From contig JAFGGL010000065.1 in assembly GCA_016930575.1 (NCBI GenBank), forward strand, positions 1 to 64,000: a stretch of 64,000 nucleotides of DNA. The letters are read 5' to 3'. Of the stretch, positions 9,296 through 18,251 are shown piece by piece (positions within the stretch are counted from its first letter, which is position 1; each line of letters begins with the position of its first letter). The DNA is from Clostridiales bacterium. Its GTDB lineage: Bacteria; Bacillota; Clostridia; Christensenellales; Aristaeellaceae. Both the position numbers and the translations under genes were made by a program. Below the pieces are notes generated by a model. The model did not search any database and was not told the origin of the DNA. It saw only the letters and a program-made list of their open reading frames with translations.

Positions 9296-9311
9296 ATGTA
9301 AATAGTTACAT
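9296..9311. promoter_or_regulatory. Probable LacI-family operator of the hexuronate operon
   Basis: A perfect palindrome of 6-bp arms, ATGTAA-ATAG-TTACAT, lies in the divergent region between uxaB and the LacI-type gene. It begins a few bases downstream of the predicted uxaB transcription start, a good place for a repressor block. A second partial copy of its right half (AATAGTTACA) lies 36 bp away at 9265-9274, over the uxaB start codon. Confidence 0.6.
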
Positions 9312-9323
9312 GATATCGTTCAT

Positions 9324-9352
9324 ATTCTACTCTGATTACCACTGTCCGTCAA
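9324..9352 (-). promoter_or_regulatory. Sigma-A-type promoter of the hexuronate operon
   Basis: Minus-strand TTGACG (9352-9347) and TAGAAT (9329-9324) with a 17-bp spacer. The operator palindrome follows immediately downstream. Confidence 0.7.
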
Positions 9353-9414
9353 TGGATAAATCAGAATCAAACGAGTTAATAGGTTTTCAAAGCCGAAGAA
9401 ATAGGCGGTTCCGC

Positions 9415-9442
9415 TTGCGTTTTCAGAAATTTCGTATATACT
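9415..9442 (+). promoter_or_regulatory. Candidate promoter of the LacI-type regulator
   Basis: TTGCGT (9415-9420) and TATACT (9437-9442), spacer 16 bp, about 50 bp upstream of the chosen start codon. Confidence 0.45.
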
Positions 9443-9499
9443 GTATTTTATGTAAGAAACAATGAAACCATTATCAAACAGAGTGGGATGATTAAGCAA

Positions 9500-10504
9500 A
9501 TGAACATTTATGATATTTCAGAAAAAGCGGGCGTCTCGATCGCCACGGTGTCGCGCGTGCTCAACAACAGCGCAAGAGTCAGCCAAAAGACGCGGGAAAA
9601 AGTTCTCTCCGTGATGGCGCAGTACGATTATGTGCCAAATCCGTTTGCCCGGGGACTGGGCCTGAAAACGATGCGCACCATCGGGCTTTTGTGCCCCAAC
9701 GCATCGGATTACTATCTGGCAATGGCGCTGAGTTATCTGGAACGCATGCTTCGCAAACAGGGCTATGACAGCATGCTGCTGTGCACGGGCAAAGCGCTGT
9801 CCGACAGGGAGAAAGGCGTAGAGTGGCTCATTTCCAAGCACGTGGACGGCATCATTTTGATGGGTTCCACCTTTGTGGAGGATAACGAGAACGGAAACAA
9901 ATACCTGCGCAACGCAGCCACGCATCTGCCGCTGGTTCTGCTTAACGCCTCATATGCAAACGAGAATATCTACAGCGTCCTTTGCGATGATTTTCACGCG
10001 ACGATGAACGCTACGCAATTCCTGCTGGAAAAGGGACGCAGGAATATCTTATATTTATATCATAACCGCAACTACAGCGGATTGAAAAAACTGGACGGTT
10101 ATAAGGCCGCACTGAAAAACATGGGTGTTCCGGTTCAGGAGAAGTTGATTCAATATTTCACGGAAGATAAGATGAGCATTCCCGATATCCGGGATTATAT
10201 CCTGGGGCTGGATCGCAAAGGCATCAAGTTCGACGCCGTAGTAACCTCCGAGGATGTGATGGGCGTCGGCGTGTTCAAATATGCACGTATCATAGGAAGG
10301 AACGTGCCCGAGGACCTTCCGATCATCGGGTACAACAACTCTTCCTATTGTCTCTGCTGTGAACCGGAGCTTTCTAGCGTGGACAACAAGCTGGAAATGC
10401 TTTGCGAGCAATCGGTCATCACGCTGCTGAAGGTGCTTTCCGGCGAAAGCGTGCCGCAGAAGATGGTCTTTATGGGCGAATTGGTCTTGCGCGGAAGCAC
10501 CTGA
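9500..10504 (+). CDS. LacI-family transcriptional regulator of hexuronate genes
   Basis: About 334 residues. The N-terminal helix-turn-helix reads IYDISEKAGVSIATVSRVLN, followed by the LacI hinge region (YVPNPFARGL), and then a periplasmic-binding-protein-like effector domain (TIGLLCPN..., VDGIILMG, the GYNNSSYC segment). The frame is open from ATG 9488, but ATG 9500 is preferred: GTGGGA lies about 10 bp upstream of it, whereas nothing precedes 9488, and LacI proteins usually begin a few residues before the HTH. It is divergent from uxaB with the palindrome 9296-9311 between them, so it most likely represses the operon and responds to a uronate intermediate. The effector cannot be named from sequence. 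Confidence 0.88.
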   Translation: MNIYDISEKAGVSIATVSRVLNNSARVSQKTREKVLSVMAQYDYVPNPFARGLGLKTMRTIGLLCPNASDYYLAMALSYLERMLRKQGYDSMLLCTGKALSDREKGVEWLISKHVDGIILMGSTFVEDNENGNKYLRNAATHLPLVLLNASYANENIYSVLCDDFHATMNATQFLLEKGRRNILYLYHNRNYSGLKKLDGYKAALKNMGVPVQEKLIQYFTEDKMSIPDIRDYILGLDRKGIKFDAVVTSEDVMGVGVFKYARIIGRNVPEDLPIIGYNNSSYCLCCEPELSSVDNKLEMLCEQSVITLLKVLSGESVPQKMVFMGELVLRGST

Positions 10505-10510
10505 CGGCTG

Positions 10511-12001
10511 TCAGCGCAGGCAAAACGGCGCCAGCGGCAGGCCGTTCTCGCCGAATACGTTCACCCTGGCATAATTGATCCAGGCATAGCGAACCGAAAC
10601 GGGGCAGCCGACTTCTTTCGATACCGCCCGGATTTCATTGCCGTCAATCAGCGCTTCAGCCTGATAGCAAACCATATCCTCTCCGGCAAGTTCAAACAGC
10701 CAGGGATTTTTTTGCTTACGCAAGGGCGCGGATACGGTCACGATCATTGCGTTGCCGTCGGGCCGCGCAGCGGTCGGCCTGGGGCTGTTTTGCGCTTGCT
10801 GATGATAAACAACTACCAATGCTTGCTCAAACAGCCGTTCGCCGACGGTCTTTTTGTCCTTCGGATGGATATCGTTTTCATCGCCGCCGTCGATCATCAC
10901 GGCCAGCCCCGTATTGCGCATGTCCCTGTACACCTGCTCCTGCGCATGCCGGAGTATAGCCCAGCAATTCTTCATGGTTTCGTCGCGCTGGGCAAACATC
11001 GGAAGCTGCACAAAGAGAAACGGAAGCGACGGCGATTTGAAAATGTCGCGCCAGCTTACGATCAGCGACATCAGCATCACGCGGTAGAGATGCGGGTGGC
11101 GGTAATCGGATTCCCCCTGATAATACAGAAAACCCGTCAAAGTATACGGCGCGATACGTTTCAACATCGTGTTCACGAGGCCGCAGGGTCGGTATGCGCT
11201 TTTGCGGCCTTCGGGCGGTGGCCAGGGGCAGGGGCCGAGTTCGGCGATGAAATCATCCCATTTTGCGGATGGATTATTCGCAAGTATCTCGTCGGCCTTG
11301 CGGCTCCATGCAGCGTGCGCTCGCTGCTGGGCATGAAACGCCTTTTGGTATTGCTGATCTGTTTGATCTTTGGTCCGTTCCAAAAACGCGTCCAGATATT
11401 CCTTACCGCCTGTGGTGGCGCACAGCGCGTCCTCATCCAGCCAGGATGTGATGGAAGTGCCGCCTAAATAGCAACCGATGATCCCCACGGGGATACCGAG
11501 CGCCGCGTGCAGCCTGACGGCAAGATGGAACGCGACGGCGCTGATATCGCCGCAGGCACCTGGGCGTACGGCGCGCCACTTCGTGTTTCGCTCCCACTCC
11601 AGCGTCTTTTCGTCCAAAAAGGGCTGTACGGGATAGTTGCAGTAGCGGATCTGCGGATGATCGGCCTCCGCCGTATAGCGCCCGCCGTCCAGCGTATCCT
11701 TGAGCGGCATCTCCATATTGCTTTGCCCGCCGGCGAGATATACGTCCCCGATGAGGATATCCGAATAGGTAAGCGTAGTTTTGCCGTCCGCAACCGACAT
11801 CGTATACGGGCCGCCGTGCGGCATCGGCGGAAGCACGGCGTGAAACTTCCCCTTGACAGCCGTACAGGAAGCGCTAGAATTATAGATAGAGACAGTGATC
11901 TGCATGCCGCTTTCCGCTTCGCCGAATATGCGGATATTCTTGTTGCGGCACAATACCATGTGATCGCTGAAAACGGGAGCAAGCTTTAAACTGACAGGCA
12001 A
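10511..12001 (-). CDS. Sialate O-acetylesterase-like SGNH hydrolase
   Basis: A 496-residue esterase of the SASA/acetylxylan-esterase type. The nucleophile motif GGQSNMEMPL places Ser94 as catalytic, GFLYYQGESDY is the conserved central block, and DENDIHPKDK carries the C-terminal Asp/His. No signal peptide is visible, so it should act in the cytoplasm, probably removing acetyl groups from imported sugars. The longest frame would start at TTG 12016, but that codon overlaps the Shine-Dalgarno site itself (GGAGGGT). TTG 12001 lies 7 bp downstream of it and is preferred. The gene converges on the LacI-type gene with a 6-bp gap. A TATAAT is visible at 12039-12034 on the minus strand. A link to hexuronate use (acetylated pectin) is plausible but unproven. 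Confidence 0.85.
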   Translation of the reverse strand: MPVSLKLAPVFSDHMVLCRNKNIRIFGEAESGMQITVSIYNSSASCTAVKGKFHAVLPPMPHGGPYTMSVADGKTTLTYSDILIGDVYLAGGQSNMEMPLKDTLDGGRYTAEADHPQIRYCNYPVQPFLDEKTLEWERNTKWRAVRPGACGDISAVAFHLAVRLHAALGIPVGIIGCYLGGTSITSWLDEDALCATTGGKEYLDAFLERTKDQTDQQYQKAFHAQQRAHAAWSRKADEILANNPSAKWDDFIAELGPCPWPPPEGRKSAYRPCGLVNTMLKRIAPYTLTGFLYYQGESDYRHPHLYRVMLMSLIVSWRDIFKSPSLPFLFVQLPMFAQRDETMKNCWAILRHAQEQVYRDMRNTGLAVMIDGGDENDIHPKDKKTVGERLFEQALVVVYHQQAQNSPRPTAARPDGNAMIVTVSAPLRKQKNPWLFELAGEDMVCYQAEALIDGNEIRAVSKEVGCPVSVRYAWINYARVNVFGENGLPLAPFCLR

Positions 12002-12101
12002 AATCGTACCCTCCAAAGCGGATTGATGCGTCTATTATAGTCCAGAATGCGGAAAATGAAAATATCATTCAGAAAAAGCGAAATGAATACATCTTGTGCT
12101 A

Positions 12102-12131
12102 TTGACGAAGTGAGACCTCTACTGCTAGAAT
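12102..12131 (+). promoter_or_regulatory. Sigma-A-type promoter of pyrG
   Basis: TTGACG (12102-12107) and TAGAAT (12126-12131), spacer 18 bp, about 40 bp before the start codon. I saw no G-run at the predicted transcription start of the kind used for CTP-sensing attenuation of Bacillus pyrG. Confidence 0.6.
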
Positions 12132-12173
12132 GAGTTTTGGTTATTTTCGGGAATCGGAGGGGGGTCGGCCGGC

Positions 12174-13778
<1,605 letters not shown>

Positions 13779-13790
13779 GTACTATATAGA

Positions 13791-13826
13791 AAACCTGCCG
13801 CGTTTCTGAGACGCGGCAGGTTTTTT
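13791..13826. terminator. Bidirectional intrinsic terminator between pyrG and mltG
   Basis: A 12-bp stem (AAACCTGCCGCG / CGCGGCAGGTTT, 9-nt loop) is followed by a T-run on the plus strand and preceded by A residues that give a T-run on the minus strand. It serves both convergent genes. Confidence 0.9.
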
Positions 13827-13839
13827 ACATATACGGGAG

Positions 13840-15033
13840 TTATTCGTACCCGCGTTCCTGATCGTAGGCTTCCCACAGCGGCCTGTAGATCTCCACGGCC
13901 GCATTGTGCTCCTCCAGCGTTTTGGAGAACGCCAACTCACCTGAGGCGGGGTCCTTCGCGCAGAAATACAGGTACTGCTCGGCGACAAAGACCGCATCGG
14001 GATATAGTGCTGCGCTGATAGCGTCCGGGGACGGATTGCAGATGGGACCGAGCGGAAGGCCTTTATTCACATAGGTGTTGTATGGGGAAGCGATCGCCAG
14101 ATCGCTGGTCGTCAGCGACATGCGGCGTTCGCCCGTGATGTAGTTGACGGTCACGTCGCTGCCTAGCGTCATACCCTTGCCGAGGCGGTTGTGGAATACG
14201 GCCGATACCCTGGCGAAGTCGTCGGTCTTCGCTTCCCGCTCGATCATCGAAGCCAGGGTGAGCACCTCGTCCATCGTCATCCCGATCTCTGAGGCGCGCT
14301 GCTGCCAGGCATAGTCAAACACCACGTCGGTTTGGTCAAGCAGCTTTTTCAGCAGCGCCGTCTCCGTGGTGTCGGTGTAGATCTCATAGGTGTTGGGTGC
14401 GAGATAGCCTTCCAGCAGAAACCTGCGTTCCGCAGCGCGCTCGGTCCGGAGTTCTTCCTGGATGAAATAGTAATCCGTCAGCCCCTCGGCGGAGCGGCAA
14501 AGGAACAGAAACCGCGCGGTATCGGAGAAAACGCCTTCCTCCTTAAGCATATCGGCGATGTCTTCCACCGTCCATCCGGGGATGACGGTGATCATCATGG
14601 TCAGCGGTTTGCCGTCGCCCGTGGTCAGCAGTTCGGCGATCTCGAAGATATTCATGTTTTTTGCGATCAGGTAATCGCCCGCCTGGATCTTCTGCCCGAA
14701 CCCGATGAAGTCGCAGTAGTACTTGAACACCGTATGGTTTTTGATTAGTCCCGCCGCCTCCAGGTTGTTCGCCACGCGTGTCAGGCTCTGCCCTGATTCA
14801 ACGGTAAAGGCAACTTCCGTACCGTCGGTCATCTCCACCGCGCTGACGAAATTATCGCTGATGTAGTTATATATACCGGTCAGAAGCCCGAATACAAGGA
14901 CCAGCGCGGCAACGCCGATGAGCACGGAGCGCAGGACACGCCAAAGCGAGGCATACCAATAGAAGCCGTACCGGCGTTCCTCTTGTCGGGATTGGGAATC
15001 GTATTCGTCATAGGGCTCGTTGCGCCGTGCCAT
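13840..15033 (-). CDS. mltG: Endolytic murein transglycosylase MltG (YceG-like)
   Basis: Membrane-anchored lytic transglycosylase that cuts nascent glycan strands. The 397-residue product has a polar N-terminal tail, one transmembrane helix at about 36-58, a LysM-like region, and the YceG catalytic domain. That domain contains EGYLAPNTYEI and ASMIEREAK, with Glu265 the likely catalytic residue, plus SPYNTYVNKGLPLGPI near the end. ATG 15033 follows AGGAGG directly. It is the last gene of xth-yfcE-ylbF-mltG. Position and length agree with Firmicute MltG. Confidence 0.92.
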   Translation of the reverse strand: MARRNEPYDEYDSQSRQEERRYGFYWYASLWRVLRSVLIGVAALVLVFGLLTGIYNYISDNFVSAVEMTDGTEVAFTVESGQSLTRVANNLEAAGLIKNHTVFKYYCDFIGFGQKIQAGDYLIAKNMNIFEIAELLTTGDGKPLTMMITVIPGWTVEDIADMLKEEGVFSDTARFLFLCRSAEGLTDYYFIQEELRTERAAERRFLLEGYLAPNTYEIYTDTTETALLKKLLDQTDVVFDYAWQQRASEIGMTMDEVLTLASMIEREAKTDDFARVSAVFHNRLGKGMTLGSDVTVNYITGERRMSLTTSDLAIASPYNTYVNKGLPLGPICNPSPDAISAALYPDAVFVAEQYLYFCAKDPASGELAFSKTLEEHNAAVEIYRPLWEAYDQERGYE

Positions 15034-15041
15034 GCGTCCTC

Positions 15042-15398
15042 CTACATACCGGGCAGCCTGATTTCCAGTTCAGCGGCGCTGGTGATGATCTGGAATATCT
15101 CGCTCATCATCTGCTGGACGCGCAGCTGCGCGACGAAATACTGAGAGATGCCCGCGTTCATCATCAGCAGGCCGGAAAGCTGCTGAAAACGCTGTATATC
15201 GTCCTGTGTGGAATCGGCGCCGGTCACGGCCGCCATCTGCAGCTTGGTTTGCAGGCGCTGATATTCGTTGATCAGGGCCTTGTTGGTATCGTCCGCCATC
15301 ACGGCGTCTTTCAACTGTTTGTAGACGGCGAATTCGTCGCTTTTGCGAATCGCGGCGGCCAGTCGATCGGATGCGGCTTGGATTTCGATATTTAGCAT
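15042..15398 (-). CDS. YlbF/YmcA-family protein
   Basis: Small, almost wholly helical cytoplasmic protein of about 118 residues, with the repeated charged-hydrophobic heptads of the YlbF/YmcA (DUF964) family. In Bacillus these proteins form a complex that modulates RNase Y and developmental decisions, but only the family resemblance is visible here. Start ATG 15398 is preferred over the longer frame because an AGGAGA site precedes it and the upstream extension would overlap the end of yfcE. A C-terminal QQMMSEIFQIITSAAELEI segment matches the family's conserved end. Confidence 0.75.
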   Translation of the reverse strand: MLNIEIQAASDRLAAAIRKSDEFAVYKQLKDAVMADDTNKALINEYQRLQTKLQMAAVTGADSTQDDIQRFQQLSGLLMMNAGISQYFVAQLRVQQMMSEIFQIITSAAELEIRLPGM

Positions 15399-15414
15399 AT
15401 GATCGTCTCCTGAA

Positions 15415-15966
15415 TCAAGCTTGATACGACTTGAGCAAGGTTCCGTCGAACGCCTTGATTTCAAATAGATTCTGATCCCAATCCAGCGTCATGCAGCTTT
15501 TTGGCTGGTCATCGTGCGGGAGCGCCGACGAGCCGGGATTGATATAGGTGATGCCGTTTTGGCTCTCAACGATATGGATATGGGTATGCCCGTGGATTAA
15601 AAAATCCCCGGGTTTGATTTTGGGCATGTTTCGCAGGTTATACAGATGACCGTGCGTAAGAAACGCGGTTTTGCTCCCGGCAAGCGGCAGCAATGCGTAG
15701 TCCGCCAAGATCGGGAAATTAAGCGCCATTTGATCCACTTCCGAATCGCAGTTGCCGCGTACGCACAAGGGCGCGACAATAAGTTGGTTCAGCGCGTCGG
15801 CTACGGCCTGCGGGTCGTATTCTTCCGGCAGCGGATTGCGCGGGCCGTGGTAGAGCAGGTCGCCAAGCAAAATAAGCCTGTCGGCCTTCTCTGCCTCCAA
15901 CCGCGCAAGCACCGCCTTGCACGCGGCGAATGAGCCGTGGATATCGCTGGCAAACAAAAATTTCAT
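15415..15966 (-). CDS. YfcE/MJ0936-type metallophosphodiesterase
   Basis: Calcineurin-like phosphoesterase of 183 residues. The two-metal motifs are in order: Asp8 and His10 (SDIHG), Asp36 (GDLLYHGP), Asn72 (GNCDSE), THGH and HGHTH. This set defines the YfcE family, manganese-dependent phosphodiesterases whose physiological substrate is unclear. ATG 15966 follows AAGGAGGAAACC; an eight-residue extension in the longer frame has no supporting site. It lies 10 bp after xth and 16 bp before ylbF, so it is an internal member of that operon. Confidence 0.87.
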   Translation of the reverse strand: MKFLFASDIHGSFAACKAVLARLEAEKADRLILLGDLLYHGPRNPLPEEYDPQAVADALNQLIVAPLCVRGNCDSEVDQMALNFPILADYALLPLAGSKTAFLTHGHLYNLRNMPKIKPGDFLIHGHTHIHIVESQNGITYINPGSSALPHDDQPKSCMTLDWDQNLFEIKAFDGTLLKSYQA

Positions 15967-15976
15967 GGTTTCCTCC

Positions 15977-16735
15977 TTAGGGCAGATCAAGTTCGAGCGT
16001 GACGGGGCAGTGGTCGCTGCCCGTCACTTGGTCTTCGATATCGGCGTCTATGATCTTATCGGCGATCCGCTTACTCACTAAAAAATAGTCGATGCGCCAG
16101 CCGACGTTGCGGTCGCGGGCGTTCATCCGGTATGACCACCAGGAATACCGGTCTGTTTCATCAGGATGCAGCAGGCGAAAAGTGTCTACGAAGCCATTGG
16201 AAAGAAGCCGGGTCATCTTTTCGCGTTCCTGCGGCGTGAAGCCGGCGTTGTTCACGTTGGTCTTCGGGTTCTTCAAGTCGATCTCCTGATGCGCCACGTT
16301 CATATCGCCGCATACGACGACGGGCTTCTTCGCGTCCAGCGCTTTGAGATACTTTGCGAACGCGTCCTCCCAGGTCATGCGGTAATCAAGCCGCCTGAGC
16401 TCGTCCTGGCTGTTGGGCGTATAGACCGTGACCAGATAGAAATCCGCAAACTCCAGCGTAATCACGCGGCCTTCGTTGTCGTGTTCTTCGATTCCGATGC
16501 CGAAGGCCACGTTCGAAGGTGTATGCTTGGTAAAGACCGCCGTGCCGGAATACCCTTTCCGTTCCGCGCTGTTCCAATACACCTGATATCCGTCGGGGTC
16601 CAGGTCGATTTGGTCCGGCTGAAGCTTGGTTTCCTGTATACAGAAGAAGTCTGCGTCCTCAGCGCTGAAGTACTCTTCAAATCCTTTTTTCACACAGGCG
16701 CGCAGACCGTTTACGTTCCATGAAACTAACTTCAT
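15977..16735 (-). CDS. xth: Exodeoxyribonuclease III (AP endonuclease)
   Basis: Base-excision-repair nuclease of the Xth/ExoA family, 252 residues. Motifs in order are WNVNGLRA (Asn7), QETKLQ (Glu35), YTPNSQDEL, GDMNVAHQEIDLKNPK, and the terminal GSDHCPV with the catalytic Asp-His pair. ATG 16735 is set by AAAGGAGAG upstream; the longer frame's extra 11 residues are not expected in the family. It is the first gene of the xth-yfcE-ylbF-mltG operon, 86 bp from the mnmE stop. Confidence 0.93.
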   Translation of the reverse strand: MKLVSWNVNGLRACVKKGFEEYFSAEDADFFCIQETKLQPDQIDLDPDGYQVYWNSAERKGYSGTAVFTKHTPSNVAFGIGIEEHDNEGRVITLEFADFYLVTVYTPNSQDELRRLDYRMTWEDAFAKYLKALDAKKPVVVCGDMNVAHQEIDLKNPKTNVNNAGFTPQEREKMTRLLSNGFVDTFRLLHPDETDRYSWWSYRMNARDRNVGWRIDYFLVSKRIADKIIDADIEDQVTGSDHCPVTLELDLP

Positions 16736-16821
16736 AAACTCTCTCCTTTGCGGCGGTCCGGTATCCATATCATAGCATAATTCGATTGCGTCAACAATGA
16801 AACGGCGAGATGTTTACAGGT

Positions 16822-18174
16822 TCATTTCCCTACGCAGAAATTGGAGAAGATCTCATCCAGCAGCCTCTCGTCCACGCTTTCGCCCGTGATCCGTCCAAGC
16901 AGCCAAAGCGCTTCCCGCAGGTCGACGGCGATCAGGTCCAACTGCACGCCTGTACGGACGGCCTCCGCCGCTTGCTGGAGTTTCTCAGCGGCCTGCTTCG
17001 CCAGCGCGATATGGCGCTGGTGGGTGAGCATGTCCTCACGCGGCTGTTTCAAATACTGCGCCAGATAATCGAGTACCTGTTTGAGTCCCGTGCCGTTCTT
17101 GGCGGAGATGGAGAACACGGGGGTATGCTTCGTGACTGTGGAGATCTGTTTAACGGTGAGAACGGGCGGTTTGTCTTCTTTATTGAGTAAAACGGCGCAG
17201 GGGCATTGCATCTGCGTTTCGAGCAATTGCTTTTCAGCCTCGTCAAGCGGTTTGGTCGCATCGATCAGCAGCAGTGCGACGTCGGCGTTGTCGATCACCT
17301 GCCTGGCGCGCTGTACGCCGATCCTTTCCGCCTCGTCAACGCTTTCCCGCAGGCCGGCCGTATCCATCAGCTGCACCTGAAAACCGTTGAGGGAAAAACT
17401 GCCTTCCAGCACGTCGCGCGTCGTGCCGGGGATGCCGGTCACGATGGCGCGGTCCTCCGCAAGCAGCGCGTTGAACAGCGTGCTTTTCCCCGTGTTCGGC
17501 GAGCCGCAGAGCGCCACGCGCAGGCCGAAGCGCAGCACGCGCGCGGCGCGTTCTTCCGCAATGGATTGTAGTTTCGCGCTCAGCTTCGTCAATCCGTCCA
17601 GGAGAGACGCCGTCGCTTCGTTTTCATCAACTTCCTCGGGGTAATCAATATAGGCTTCCACACCGGCTATCAGTTGTATGAGAGTGGACTGCGCATCTTT
17701 GATGTATTTGCTCGCGCCGCCTGAGAGCAGGGCTTCCTCGCTCCTGAGCGCGGCGGATGAACGCGCGCCGATGATTCCCATCACGGCTTCCGCCTGCGCA
17801 AGGTCGATCCGACCGTTGATAAACGCCCTGCGCGTGAATTCGCCAGGTTCCGAGGGCCGTGCGCCGTTTTCAATCAGCAGTTTCATCACAAAGGCCGCGG
17901 CGGCGTATCCGCCGTGGATGTGAAGCTCGCATACGTCTTCCTTCGTATAGCTGCGCGGCGCGCGCATCACCACGCCCATCGCTTCGTCCTGCGTCTGACC
18001 GCCGGAGTCCACGACCGCGCCGTGCATTAGCAGGTGATCCGGATAGGGGGGATTTTGCTTCGGCGCGCGGAACACGGCGGAGAAAAGATCGACCGCCTTG
18101 TCTCCGCTGATGCGCACGATGGCGATGCCGCCTTCGCCAGGGGCGGTCGCCACGCCTGCGATTGTATCCGGCAC
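16822..18174 (-). CDS. mnmE: tRNA uridine-5-carboxymethylaminomethyl modification GTPase MnmE
   Basis: With MnmG it installs the carboxymethylaminomethyl group on U34 of certain tRNAs. The product of about 450 residues has the N-terminal formyl-THF-binding domain (TAPGEGGIAIVRISG, PGEFTRRAFINGR), the inserted Ras-like G domain (GSPNTGKST, DTAGLRES, NKED), and the invariant C-terminal CxGK motif as CVGK. The start is taken as GTG 18174: GGGGAG lies 8 bp upstream, whereas GTG 18183 would overlap that site. No mnmG is present in the window, although the two are often adjacent in Firmicutes. Divergent from addB. Confidence 0.95.
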   Translation of the reverse strand: MPDTIAGVATAPGEGGIAIVRISGDKAVDLFSAVFRAPKQNPPYPDHLLMHGAVVDSGGQTQDEAMGVVMRAPRSYTKEDVCELHIHGGYAAAAFVMKLLIENGARPSEPGEFTRRAFINGRIDLAQAEAVMGIIGARSSAALRSEEALLSGGASKYIKDAQSTLIQLIAGVEAYIDYPEEVDENEATASLLDGLTKLSAKLQSIAEERAARVLRFGLRVALCGSPNTGKSTLFNALLAEDRAIVTGIPGTTRDVLEGSFSLNGFQVQLMDTAGLRESVDEAERIGVQRARQVIDNADVALLLIDATKPLDEAEKQLLETQMQCPCAVLLNKEDKPPVLTVKQISTVTKHTPVFSISAKNGTGLKQVLDYLAQYLKQPREDMLTHQRHIALAKQAAEKLQQAAEAVRTGVQLDLIAVDLREALWLLGRITGESVDERLLDEIFSNFCVGK

Positions 18175-18251
18175 CGCAGTCACTCCCCAAATCCTTTATT
18201 CTGTGATATCATATCATACAGAGAACAGACAAAGCAAAAGGAGGATAGCGC

